Assembly: GCA_963575745.1 (NCBI GenBank)
Contig: CAUYUJ010012080.1
Location: 262,501 to 326,500 of the forward strand
Length of the DNA: 64,000 nucleotides
Direction: 5' to 3'
Source of the DNA: Prorocentrum cordatum
Lineage: Eukaryota > Sar > Dinophyceae > Prorocentrales > Prorocentraceae
Part shown: positions 40,801-51,320 of the stretch, one piece after another
How the letters are laid out: each line of letters begins with the position of its first letter
Numbering within the stretch: position 1 is the stretch's first letter
Position numbers and translations under genes: made by a program
The notes under the pieces: generated by a model
What the model saw: the letters and a program-made list of their open reading frames with translations, nothing else
What the model was told of the DNA's origin: nothing
Database searches by the model: none

Positions 40801-41587
40801 CCTGAGATCGCGCTCAGGTGGTCCTGGAAGTCGCGCTGCTTCTGGCGCGTGGCGGGGTCGCTGCTGAGCTCGATGGCGACCCCGCCAGCTGCCTTGGGCG
40901 GGAGGTGGAGCCCACACTACATCAAAAATGAGGAGGCACAGGAGGACGGTAGGAGATGGTGGAGGATGGCAATACAAGGGGCAGGATGGGGATAATGCGG
41001 AGGGCAGAGCTGGGGGAGTGAAAGGTTGGTGTCCTCTTAGGGGGTGGGGGGAGGGGGGCTCTTGGGTGTAAAAGTTGGATTGGGCCCCCCGAGGCCCTTC
41101 TGGGTATTTTCTCCTGGCTTCAATTGTTTTACAGCATTGGAGTGTTAAGAAAACGCGGGGCCACGTACACATTCGAATGTATCTAGGGTGTCGGGTCTCC
41201 AAGTTCGAGGGTCTCACCTCCTCATCCTCCCCCCTCCCCCTGCCTCCCCCTGATCCTTCCCGTTTCTTCCCATCCTCCCTCGTCGTCGTTTTTTTTTTGC
41301 TTTAAGCCAAAAGCCTCAGACCAACTGAAACCAACGGTGGCGATGCACTGGATCAAGCTGTGCACGTCCACCGCCTCCACGCCGATGCCGTGCCTGTTGG
41401 ACGGCTCCACACCGACGTGGAAAGGCTTGCTCTGCTCGCGGTAGCACAAGCCCGCGGCCTCTAGTTTCTGGATTATCTGGTCCTGGAGTGTCTTGAAATT
41501 CGCATAAGTCGGGTCACCTTGCAGCGCCGAGTTGGAGACCCTCTCGACCCAATCGAGCAGCTCCTTGTGGGGGTTCGGGTTCAACAT
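37808..41587 (-). CDS. Four-exon hypothetical gene with two compensating frameshifts in exon 3
   Basis: Proposed exons on the minus strand: 41587-41300, 40892-40608, 40437-39394, 38521-37808, all phase 0, total about 776 residues. Introns 2 and 3 begin GC and end AG; intron 1 begins CA, so that junction is doubtful. Exon 1: LNPNPHKELLDWVERVSNSA to SWSEAFGLK. Exon 2: AAGGVAIELSSDPATRQKQR to YKEAAR, with a possible Cys pair (LRCIDSECKTTL). Exon 3: AVENGLHWLIIRAEVPASCA, FVKEWGGGTEPVHLRDLEEF, then VTVGQLLDEYK. Exon 4: VGSDRCREESIDMQVEMVKS, a beta-rich part, and a basic Gly/Arg tail. Within exon 3 the frame shifts at an 8-base A run (40200-40207) and shifts back near a C run at about 39493. Family unknown. 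Confidence 0.5.
38522..39393. repeat. Intron 3 with TA, CT and C-rich microsatellites and a poly-G run
   Basis: It holds ATATAC-type repeats (38520-38595), CT/CCCT arrays (38600-38720), a C/CA-rich stretch to about 39030, and a G run at about 39224-39245. The minus-strand intron starts GCACGC after AAG and ends TATAAG. Confidence 0.55.
40438..40607. repeat. Intron 2 with AC dinucleotide tract
   Basis: A 170-bp interval with an ACACAC run at about 40520-40570. On the minus strand it starts GCAGTA and ends CCGAG, consistent with a GC-AG intron. Confidence 0.5.
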
Positions 41588-41638
41588 CGCGCCGAAGGGC
41601 GAAAGGACAACTGCACAGGATGATGGCAGCAATCACCA

Positions 41639-41660
41639 CAGAAGCTGAAATGGCCGCGGT
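41639..41660 (-). other. Possible decayed spliced-leader relic
   Basis: The minus strand reads ACCGCGGCCATTTCAGCTTC, about 15 of 22 DinoSL positions, 52 nt upstream of ATG 41587. It is suggestive only because neighbours show better copies at the same place. Confidence 0.4.
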
Positions 41661-42110
41661 GAAAACGAAAACAAACAACGATCGTAATCAAATACCGCGG
41701 GGTCCAATCCCGAAGGGCAGGAATTCCAAAGTAAACTACAAGGGATCTGAAAAAACTGTGCACCAAGACTATCAGAAGTCTGCAAAAGAGCTTACGCTAA
41801 ACAGGTTAACGACTCTTCCGTATATGAAATAACAACTGCACCTAATCGAGTTAGCAAACGATTGCTTACCCCCGCCCTATCTTGTCTAACCCACCTGCGG
41901 GGTTGGGCCAACTTGCTTACTAAAGCTGCTCTGTGGATCCGCTGGATCGCTATACTGCGCATGTGAATGTCGTGCACTTGTATGCGCGTGGTGTGGTTAC
42001 ACAAAACATGCACAACATACATACTCTTATATCCAAATTGTAAATTGTGTGCTAATCCTATGTATGCGTTTACAACCAAGCGACCCGCTTGCTAAAGACC
42101 ACGGGGGTCC
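41661..42110. other. Intergenic stretch rich in TTAGC/GCTAA
   Basis: GCTTACGCTAAACAGG, GAGTTAGCAAACG, CTTGCTTACTAAAGC and CTTGCTAAAGAC are scattered over 41785-42095, resembling 22345-22480. No gene. Confidence 0.4.
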
Positions 42111-42111
42111 A

Positions 42112-42395
42112 AGTACCGTCCCCACCACTGTCCCACTGTCCCCCCGCTGTCCCCACCACTGTCCCGCTGTCCCCTCACCACTGTCCCCACCAACACCGTC
42201 CCCACCACTGTCCGCACCCCCACTCGGTTTTCGAGAGGGGGGGGGGGGTTCGAACCGGTAGTGACCCCCCCCCCCTTTTCATGATGAGCTGTGGTGGGGG
42301 GGGGGAGGGGTTCGAACCGGTAGTGACCCCCCCGGTTTTCCGGAGGGGGGGGGGGGGAGGGGTTCGAACCGGTAGTGACCCCCCCCGGTTTTCCG
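42112..42395. repeat. CCACTGTCCC minisatellite plus three inverted ACCGGT-core repeats
   Basis: The minisatellite spans 42115-42225. Then GGTTCGAACCGGTAGTGACC occurs at about 42248, 42309 and 42361, each with G and C homopolymer flanks and a GGTTTTCC-type border. The orientation is opposite to the copies at 12.05 and 21.75 kb. Confidence 0.85.
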
Positions 42396-43025
42396 CCAGC
42401 AGCGGTAGAACACGCACGCTCTTTCAAAAATCGAGTGGCCTCTGGAGGTTTCCAGAGGTCCCCGGAAATCTCCCCTGGGACTCCCTCCCTCTCCTCAGGA
42501 CACCTCCCCACCGCGCTTCTCCGCACTGCCTGGGACGCTGAACCGCTCCAACAGGAGCCCCCCCCCCCTTGCTCCCACAGGAGCTCCCCTCTCCCACAGG
42601 AGTTCCCCAACCCCACTACCACAAGTGGTGGGGGGTGTCCGCCGGCGCGCCCAACAACGAACCCCTCCCCCCCTGGAAGGGGAGAGGAGGGGGGGAATTC
42701 TCTGGGTCGTTTCGGGACCCTCTTGGACCGTCTTGGGCGCCCCTTTGCACTACCAGTTGGCCCCTTTCACGGTTTAGGAGGGATCCCAAAATGCCCGGAA
42801 AGGAAGTCCCCGGTGACCCTGTCAACAGGGCGTCCAAAAGGGACCAGGGATTGGGGGTCCCGCTTCGGGGGAGGTCGCATGGTTCCGCTCAATAGAACCG
42901 ATGAAACAAGAATGCACGTATATTTTTGCGTGAATAATCGTACTTATATAGGCAGATGTAGACCTTGGCGCATGTATATACAGACATAACTCGGTATTTT
43001 TTACAAATGTACAAATATATAACGG
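42396..43025. other. Intergenic stretch
   Basis: Short duplications (CCACAGGAGTTCCCC, GGAGCTCCCC types) at 42555-42620; no gene recognised. Confidence 0.4.
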
Positions 43026-43029
43026 GTGC

Positions 43030-43385
43030 GTTAGGACACTTCCTAGGACCAGGGCGATGCTTCCTAAGAAGACCGAAGGAGGCAGACGTGACAGTTACAA
43101 GTGGGCGCCGGCTTCGTGAGGCTTCGACCCAACACCCCGAAGCAACCTGGGAGGAACAAAAAACACACCAGCACAGGAGACAACGGGAGGGATGGAGGGA
43201 GATACTAAGCCAACACAACTGCGGCCTCTCTACGTGACTGCAAATACTTCACTATGTAATATGTCCTGGCATGTTAGAAAACTCCCTGGGGCCAGGACGA
43301 TGCTTTCAGAGAAGACTGAAGGAGACAGACGTGACAATTACACGTGGGCGCCGGCTTCGTGTGGCTTCGACTCACCACCCATGCC
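43030..43385. repeat. Direct repeat of ~115 bp
   Basis: Copies at about 43030-43140 and 43270-43385 share CCAGG(G)CGATGCTT, GAAGACCGAAGGAGGCAGAC, GTGGGCGCCGGCTTCGTG and GGCTTCGAC. Confidence 0.8.
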
Positions 43386-43483
43386 CGAATGGCTGACATG
43401 GCAATCAAAACAGCGAAAACAATAGTGGAACAAACTCTCGACTTAAACCACAGAGGCTCGCCACAACCAAAAAACAGAAACGC

Positions 43484-44225
43484 TTAGCGTGGACACCATG
43501 GACCATGGACACATGGACACGCTCTATCATCTGTGCTGTGGCAGCCCGGGCGTTGGGCGAAGGGTGGGCAGAAGCCAACGCCGCATAATGAACACTCGCT
43601 GGAGCCCGACCACAAGTGCACAAGATGGGGGCGGCAAGATTTGGAGCGCACCCAGCCGCAAGGACAGCACTTGAGACTGATGCAGTACCCTGAGCCACCC
43701 TGCCACGCAACAGTACGGGTCGTCTTCTTCCAAAACGCGCCTTGCTGGCACATATGGCACGTGGAGCAGGAGAGCGGAGGGAAGCGACAGAGGGGAGTTT
43801 GCATCGGAGCCTGCCATACTGATGGCGTTGGCTGGTTCTCCCGAAAGACTGCGACACGGAGGGAATCGCGCAGACTTCTGATCCCACGCGAGAACTGGAA
43901 CGTAGCGTTGCCGACTGAGAGACGGGCAACTCCGGCAGAGGTCAGGCGATCCAGGCACACGGGGGCTAACGGGAGTCCTGAAAGGCTTCCTGATGGCATG
44001 GGTCCAGGAAGTGCACGGGATCCCGAGCCAGACCCCGATCACCGCGCGGCTCTTGATCCAGCCAGCGACCTCACGCTGAAAAAGCTGAGACAAGTGATTC
44101 TCGGCTGGGCCATTGAGGATGACAAGAGACACGCACGCAAAACATGCCTTTCGAAAGCTGAGGTCAACGCGGCCTTTCCCTGCGAGCAGCTCGAGGAAAA
44201 GAACGCGGCGCCTCTTCTGCGCCAA
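43484..44225 (-). pseudogene. Second C5-methyltransferase-like fragment, frameshifted
   Basis: The frame from 44225 reads LFLELLAGKGRVDLSFRKA, then VAGWIKSRAVIGVWLGIPCT and SWTHAIRKPF, matching motif I and the Pro-Cys motif IV of the domain at 5350-6090. After a frameshift near 43970 the frame 43484-43999 continues LSVGNATFQFSRGIRSL, VAVFRENQPTPSVWQAP and CQQGAFWKKTTRTVAW, aligned with AGSASFYFTCRIIRL, LLENPSSSLMWHA and the interrupted C-stop-FG...RKRT of the first copy. No RT, gag or recombinase part is recognisable next to it, so it is an isolated, decayed fragment of the same type of domain. The related part upstream of 44225 is lost. Confidence 0.55.
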
Positions 44226-44800
44226 GGCCAGAGCACGATCAAGCGTCTGATTTGGATGATTGACCGCGCGCCTCGAGGCGAGGGCGCGCGCGTCCTCGCG
44301 CGCCCCGCCCCGCAGCGGGAGCCCCCCGCTGGCGCGCCCGGCGGCTGGGACCTCGCCCTGGAAGAAGATGACGCCTACGACCGGTGCCTAACCCGGCCGG
44401 AGGCCCTGCATTGGATTTTGCACCGGAGAGCGGATCCTGGTGTATACGGGATCCTGGTGTATACATTTTTTGCTGTTTCCCCGGGACATCGAGGAAAAAA
44501 GTGTACACCACACCACCCCAGCGTCGTCCTCGACCCTCAAGAAGTCCACGGATTGAAAAACAGCCCGCCACTGGTAATATACGTGTTCCAGTTTCCGAAG
44601 GGACGCCAGCTCGCGAGGAGGACGAACCGTGTCTCTGCGAGGCGAGCTGGAGTCACGGCCGGTGCGGCCCGCAGGCGTCGTCTCACCACGCCTGGCTGTA
44701 GCGCTGCGGAGGGTGTCACCTTGATTTTAAGCGTCAGAGGTGTAGGCGGTCCTTCTCTGGCCATCGCTCGGACGTCCAGTCCCTGTGTTTTTCCCAACCA
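44226..44800. other. Intergenic stretch with a 16-bp tandem duplication
   Basis: GGATCCTGGTGTATAC occurs near 44433 and, after GG, again near 44449. Otherwise no feature. Confidence 0.5.
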
Positions 44801-44804
44801 TCTT

Positions 44805-45925
44805 GTGGTGTTGGGTCCTCGTTTTGAAGAGACGGTGGCCCGCGTCTCCTCTCCTCCTCTCCTCCTCTTCTCCTCCTCCCCCTCCTCCCTCCTCTCTCCC
44901 CCTCCGCACACCCATTTCGGCACACCCCTCACACGTTTCGTGGACCCATACGGAGTTCCACCGAAGGTCCCAGTGGGTGTGCCCGCATGCGTCCCGCACA
45001 CTCATTTCGGCACACCCCTCACACGCTTCGTGGCCCCATAGGGAGCTCCACCGAAGGTCCCAGTGGGTGTGCCCGCATGCGTCCCGCACACCCATTTCGG
45101 CACACCCCTCACACGTTTCGTGGCCCCATAGGGAGCTCCACCGAAGGTCCCAGTGGGTGTGCCCGCATGCGTCCCGCACACCCATTTCGGCACACCCCTC
45201 ACACGTTTCGTGGCCCCATAGGGAGCTCCACCGAAGGTCCCAGTGGGTGTGCCCGCATGCGTCCCGCACACCCATTTCGGCACACCCCTCACACGTTTCG
45301 TGGCCCCATAGGGAGCTCCACCGAAGGTCCCAGTGGGTGTGCCCGCATGCGTCGTTTCGGCACGCACACCCATATAGACTCGAAGGTCCCAGTGCCCGTC
45401 CGCATGCGTCCCGCTCACTCCCAGAACACTCATTTCGGCACACCCCTCACACGCTTCGTGGCCCCATAGGGAGCTCCACCGAAGGTCCCAGTGGGTGTGC
45501 CCGCATGCGTCCCGCATACCCATTTCGGCACACCCCTCACACGCTTCGTGGCTCCATGGGGAGCTCCACTGAATGTCCCAGTGGGTGTGCCCGCATGCGT
45601 CCCGCACACCCATTTCGGCAAACCCCTCACACGTTTCGTGGCCCCATAGAGGCTCCACCGAAGGCGTTCTCGTTTGGAAAGGCTAACGGGGGTGCCTCGG
45701 CTGTTCCGAAGCGGGCGCGATCCTCGTGTGGGGCGTGCCGACATGGGCGCCGCGGCGCGCGGGCGCTGCCGTCGGGGTTCCCAGGGAAGCCCCCTGCAGA
45801 TGCTACGCCACACAATTCGGTACACCTTCATACGGTTCGTGGCCCCATAGAGAGCGCCACCAGAGATGATATTCACAATTGCGGTACTCACAACTTCATA
45901 TGGTTGGGTCCTTCGCCAGGATAAT
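44805..45925. repeat. Composite satellite element, copy 3, inverted
   Basis: Reverse-complement of the element at 27.3 and 33.6 kb: GTTGGGTCCT at 44810-44819 and 45903-45912, a CTC-rich tract (44850-44905), then about ten 90-bp units containing GTGGCCCCATAGGGAGCTCC and CACCCATTTCGGCACACCCC. Units here share a distinct variant (GGTGTGCCCGCATGCGTCCC), so arrays have homogenised locally. Confidence 0.9.
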
Positions 45926-46090
45926 TGTCAGCTTCGTGCGTGGTTTTTTCGCAGGATGATCCAGGATGCTCCTAAAATAATCCCCGCCGAGACGAAGTGC
46001 ACACGTCTGAGCGATAGCAAGTTCTTGAAGCAGGGCGCTCTGTCCCAGTTCTGGCCCCGCCCGTGTGCTCCCCTCTCATCTTCAATCGTT

Positions 46091-46256
46091 CGCCTGGGTT
46101 TAGGTCGGGCATGGCCTCCTACAGGCGGATTTGGGAGAAAGAGTAAGAACGTTCCAAACATACTCACATGCATCAACCAAACATGGGCGCCAGGCATGTT
46201 TTTACTATGCTTGGATATTCCTCCTGTAGAGGGACGTGCCCGACTTACGCCTAGGT
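46091..46256. mobile_element. MITE copy 1 with 9-bp target-site duplication
   Basis: Element 46100-46247 begins TTAGGTCGGGCATGGCCTCC and ends TAGAGGGACGTGCCCGACTTA, imperfect inverted repeats of about 30 bp. Flanking 9-mers are CGCCTGGGT and CGCCTAGGT. The long TIRs and 9-bp duplication resemble Mutator-type elements. Confidence 0.85.
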
Positions 46257-47852
46257 CGAAGGGCCTTGGGACCGTCCGGAGGCTCCGACGGGGGCGACCG
46301 AGCCCCACCTCGTCCGTCGCTGGCGAGGTGCGGGAGGTGCGGCGGCCCGCGGACCAACCTCTCCTCCCTGCAGGTGCATGATGACCGTGTCCCCGCTTTG
46401 CTCGACGAGGGGCGCTCTTCGGCACGAGTTGTGGCGCGTACAGTGGGGGCGCGCATCAAGAAACCATATGCTGTTCGCCAGGGTATCCTGAGATTCTTCG
46501 CTCCTCGCGCTGCGCGGCGACTTCCCGCTGCCGTGGAAGGAGCTGCTGCGTTCAGGGTGCTCCAAGTTTCCCCTCAGGTGCACCTCCCGTACGGGTTCTT
46601 AGGGGTTGGGTTTCTTGCCAAGTTTTCTTGCGGCCGCGCCCGCATGGTACCGTGTGGATCGTGTGCGTAAGCTCGGTGTTGAACGTGCGTGCAGGGCGCG
46701 GGACGTAGGGAGCAAGGCCCCTCGACGGAGGGCCGTGAAGCCTTCCCCCGTCTCGCTCAGGGTCTGGCCCCGAAGTTGGGCACGCCCATCCCCACACGTG
46801 ATTGAACTTGTTTTTGCGCCCAAGCTCGCGCTTGGTCGCCGCTCTCTGTAGAATCTAGACTCTAGAACCTCCTCCACAGTCAGTGCTTGCATGTCGGGCT
46901 GGACTCCCCTTCCGCTCTGGGACCCCAGAGAGTGTTGATCAAAGGTTGGCACGCCAAATTGCCAGGTGTACGCCGCTGGGTTGAGGCTTCACCACGCAAA
47001 GGTCGCGGCTAAAATCCTGTTCCTCCTCCTCCCCCTCCCTCCTTGTCTTTCCTCTTCCTCCTTCTCCTCATCCCACTCCTCTCCAAAAACCGTCGGAAAC
47101 CCTAGACGATCCTGGAAGACCCTCGCAAGTCGCCGAACATCTCTCTCTCCCGCCGGGGCCGGCCCGCTGGCAAGGCCAGGGCGGGGGGGCGCCGCCGCGC
47201 CTGTCGTCGCCTCGGCGCGGGCCGGGCCGCCCGGCGCAGGGGAGGCGGGCTGCCCTGCCTCGAGGCCTCCTCCTCCTCCTCCTCCGAGCTGCCACACCCC
47301 CTACCCATCTCGTGACGGCGACGACCCCCCGACTTCCACGGCCCACGACTTCCCCCGCCCACTGCCCCTCCCACGACAGCCCCGCCGCCGCCTCCACCGA
47401 CCGCGCTCTGGAGGACACCAACTCCAACCACCGCTACGCTCCTGAGCCGCAGCGCCACCGACAGCCTCGCGCTCCAAGAGGCTGGAAAGGCTGCGGCGGC
47501 CCGCCGCAGGAGGGGACAGGCCCGGCACCCCGCGCCAAGGCCAGCGCAGCCCAAGCAAGGGGCGCCCACTGCCGTGGACGCCCCCCTCCCAAGACAGGAG
47601 CCCCCCTGCTCTGGGAGGGGGGCTTCCGCGGCTAGCGGTGCCCTGTACCCCTCCCTACTCGGACCCCTACCTGTGGAGGTTCCCTCCCTCCGCCCTCCTG
47701 TCCTCCTCTCCTCCCCGCCTCCCTCCTCGGGGTAACCAACCTTCCACCCAGGAGCTTCATAGTTTTTGCGCCCGCCCTGATGGCAGATCGCCGCCCGGAG
47801 ACAAGGCTGCGCCCATGGTGGTTCTGCAGCCTTCAGTGTCGAGTGTCGAACT
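46257..47852. other. Intergenic stretch, GC-rich
   Basis: Overlapping frames on both strands, none with a recognisable domain or relic leader. CCT-rich tract at 47020-47090. Confidence 0.35.
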
Positions 47853-47928
47853 TCATGATGATGATGCTGCTGATGCTGCTGATGCTGCTGATGCTGCTGA
47901 TGCTGCTGCTGATGATGATTATGGTGAA

Positions 47929-48003
<75 letters not shown>

Positions 48004-48227
48004 ATTAATAATGATGATGAGGATGATGATGATGATTATGATGATGATGAGATTGATGATGATGATGATGATGATGCTGATAATGAGAATGATAATGATA
48101 ATGATGATGATGATGCTCGTGATGATGATAAGCGTGATGATGATGCTGGTGGTGGTGATGGTGATGATGATGTTGATGATGCTGGTGATGGTGATGATGA
48201 TGATACTGATGATGATGATGCTGATGC

Positions 48228-48268
<41 letters not shown>

Positions 48269-48385
48269 TTGGTGATGCTGATGATCGCGATGATGATGGT
48301 GATGATGATGACGATAGTGATTATGATGGTGATGGTGATGGCGATGGCGATGGCGATGACGACAGTGGTGATGATGACGACAGGA
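47853..48385. repeat. GAT trinucleotide tract, over 500 bp
   Basis: GATGCT, then nearly pure GAT, then GATGGT and GACGAC variants. Frames read as poly-Asp, poly-Met or poly-Ile and are not evidence of genes. Confidence 0.95.
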
Positions 48386-48524
48386 GCCGAGCCCCGCACC
48401 CCCGCGGAGCTCCCGCAGCTGCTCCAGCGCCCGCTGCCCGGCGCGCCTGTCTCAAGAGCTGCGGCCGAAGGGAGGAGGCCTCATCCTGGGCAGATGCAGC
48501 TCTCGTTCACCACCTTTTGTCTGT

Positions 48525-48795
48525 CCCTCCTCCTCCTCCTCCTCTTCTTCCTCTTCCCCCTCCTCCTCATCCTCTTCCTGGTCCTCCTCCTTTTTCGCCG
48601 TCCTCCACCACATCCAAAAACTCCTTCTCCTCAATACTGCTCCTCGTGCTCCTCCTCCTCATCCTCCTTTTCCTCCTGTTGTTGTTTGTCTCTCCTCCTC
48701 CTCCTCCTCTCCTCCTCCTCCTCCTCCCCTCCGCCTCCTGCTTCTTCTCCACCACTACATCCACCACCTCCTCCTCCTCCTCCACCTCCTCCTCT
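48525..48795. repeat. CCT/CTT microsatellite
   Basis: CTCCTCCTC-rich block leading into the composite 62/75-bp repeat at 48.8 kb. Confidence 0.85.
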
Positions 48796-49095
48796 CAATG
48801 GGTGCCGCGCGCACTCGTTTTTAGTGCAACAGTTTCACTCGTGGAAGACGCCTCTTGTTCAACATGTACCTCTCGCCTGAGCGCCGCGCACAATTTTCCT
48901 AAGAGTTTGCAACCTTTTCAAGGGCATGTATGGTTGGACTCATTGGAGAGACGTTCTGGCACGATTGAGGAATGCCGGGAAGCACAAATCACGCTGGTTC
49001 GCAGTGTTGAAGTCCCAATACGGGTGTTCTGGCACGACTGAGGATTGCCAGGACGCAACAGTCACGTTGATTCGTGGCATTGAAGTACTTCCCTC
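48796..49095. repeat. Composite 62/75-bp repeat family, plus orientation
   Basis: It contains CTCTCGCCTGAGCGCCGCGC and CACTCGTTTTTAGTGCAAC-type 75-bp units, then two 62-bp units with GTTCTGGCACGA(T/C)TGAGGA, CCAGGACGCA and GTTGAAGTCCCA. The same units occur in reverse at 60.9-61.4 and 62.3-62.8 kb. Confidence 0.7.
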
Positions 49096-50002
49096 TGCTT
49101 ACGGCCGCTGTCCAGACACTAGCCATGCTAGAGCATGCAGGAGCGCTCCTAAGAAACTTTGTAAGCAGTGGGTTCTGGCTCAGATCTTCGCAGCACACAT
49201 GGCAGGACGTCATGGCTGCCAGCGCAAAGTTGGGCCCGAGGGAGGGCTGCAACTCAGTGGGGTGAATCTGGAGCAAGCAAAACAACGAAGCCACATAGCA
49301 ACATTCGTAGCAAGCTGGTTTGTGGGGCCTATCGTCCTCGTCCTACATGGGTCCATCGGACTGCCCGCGTGCCCTTAGCCTCCACATTCAACAGTTCTCG
49401 GTCACCAAGGTGAAGCCGTGCCTCATTGATGACCGCGGTCATTGAGGGCTTGAACGCCTATGGCTGTTGCTGGGCTTCCTGAGCCAGTCAGCGGTCGTTC
49501 CTTCACCTGGGCGCTTAGCGGGCTCGGTGTGGAGCTTGAGCCACTCAAGATCCTCCCGAATCAACTCCCACGGCTGTCTGGGGCTGCCCATGCCCTGTCA
49601 ATCAACACTCTTACCATGGGAAGGGGCCCGTGTCAACATCCGTGCCATGCTGCGCCGGCGAGATATAACACATATATTTGAAGTAAGGGAGCGATTTTTT
49701 GCACACAGGCAGACGACAGCCTTCGTTGAGTCAAGCTCAGGGTGACCTGCTGCTGCGAGCTGCCACCCAACCCAATACACGCTTCTCCTCCTCTTCCTTT
49801 CCAGAACCCCGTCGAGCCGTCCAGGACCACCCCCCCAGCGCTGAGAGCATCTCTGAGGACCCCCTCCGAACACGCCCGGAATGAGACCTCCTGCTCCTCC
49901 TCCCTCCTCGGGCTGGGCCGCCCAGGCGCCTGGAGGCCTCCAGCACGACGCGGCCCGCGAGCCCGGAGATCTCCATCAGCTGCCTGGCGCCCGCCGCCCC
50001 AC
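49096..50002. other. Intergenic stretch
   Basis: No gene, inverted repeat or tandem array recognised. Confidence 0.35.
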
Positions 50003-50187
50003 TCGACTACACGCAAGAGTGACCCTGGGTAAGAGTGACCTTTGGTGCGCGACTGTTTGGGGACCGCGGGGGGACCAAACACAAGCGCGCAAGACGCTAC
50101 TATCGCATCGCGTTTGGCGGCCTGGGGAACCCATTGGACCCGCACCAAAGGTCACTCAAGCGAAAGGACACTCTTACGTCTAGTCGA
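50003..50187. mobile_element. Inverted-repeat element with nested TIRs
   Basis: Outer arms TCGACTACACGCAAGAGTG (50003-50021) and the complement of TCGACTAGACGTAAGAGTG (50169-50187) match at 17 of 19 positions. Inner arms GAGTGACCTTTGGTGCG and CGCACCAAAGGTCACTC are perfect. A CCCAC pentamer on both sides may be a target-site duplication. Confidence 0.7.
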
Positions 50188-51144
50188 CCCACGGTTGCCC
50201 CCCAAGTGCAGAGCCGGTGCTGGCCGTGCACCCCGCGGGTCCCGATCTGGCTGGTGGTTTGTTTGCCCGCTCCTGCAGGCCCGAGGGCGAGGCAGGGCCC
50301 GATTCAAGGCCACGGGCGCGGCCAACCCTCTCCCCAAGAACCCGATCCCTTTTCTTCCTCTGACTACCTACCCAATCCGAAGGCCCGAATTTCGGGTTGG
50401 GGGGGGTATGGGCTCCATATGTGTTTATTCGATGTTCCTGGACCCTCCCCCACTAGAAATGGAAGGCAAATTGACGCCTTCGGGTTGGGTTGGGGTGGTT
50501 TGGTGGGTGATGATCCTCAGCGCCGGGTGCTGCACCCGCGCGCGAGCGCAGCGCAGCAGCTCGCCATTCGAGATGCTGCGAGTATGCGGAAACAGGGTCG
50601 CGCGGGCGCGACCGTTCTGGATGGTGAATGGAGAAAGCGAGCGCTAGTCGAACGACTGCGGGCTCCACCTCCTTCATTCCGGACGGATAGGCTCTGGGTA
50701 GCGTTTCCCAGGCCCCCTCGAGCACTCAACTTCGAATTGTTCAAGTGCCCTTTAAGGACCTTTGCTGTCGAAGTAGCCCCATCACGCTACTCTGACCCCA
50801 GAGCACGATGGACCGTTAAGCGGACCGAAAGCACGCTCGCTCGACCTGAGATCCAGAGGTGCGCAGGGACGGCAGACATGGCGCATACTTGCTCCACCTG
50901 GTCTCGTTGCCTCCCGCAAGATGAGCAACGGTTGCGTACATTGTGCGACAAAAGCACAGCACAACCAAACAAGACAATACGTCGTCCGGCAGCGCTGTCT
51001 CTGAGTTCCCCTTTCCCATCTGTAGGACGTGTCGGAAAAGCGTCCCATACCTGGCGTCAGGGAAAGCCCCCGAGGGACCACACCTGGCATCATGGAAAGC
51101 ACTAAAGGAAACGGATCCTGAACCCTGGGGTTTAGCCCATACTG
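50188..51144. other. Intergenic stretch
   Basis: Frames are Arg/Pro-rich or short, with no recognisable domain. Confidence 0.35.
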
Positions 51145-51320
51145 GCTTTACATTTAGGTCGGGCATGTCATGCTACAGGCGAATTGTTGACGGAAGCCTG
51201 CAAATTTTCAAAACATGCCCCAAAATAGTCAAGAGTAGCTAAACAAATCGTCCCCTGATTATTTTTGACTATTTGTGAATATTCCTCCTGTGGAAAGATA
51301 GGTCCGACTTAACTTGAAAT
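51145..51320. mobile_element. MITE copy 2, more decayed
   Basis: Element 51154-51311 begins TTAGGTCGGGCATGTCATGC and ends with TCCTCCTGTGGAAAGATAGG then TCCGACTTA. Flanking 9-mers GCTTTACAT and ACTTGAAAT agree at 6 positions, so the duplication is degraded. The interior carries CGTCCCCTGA and TTTTTGACTATTT as in copy 4. Confidence 0.75.

Noticed and set aside
47638-49041. 467-codon plus-strand frame with poly-Asp
   Set aside because: GAT microsatellite; neighbouring frames give poly-Met and poly-Ile over the same bases.
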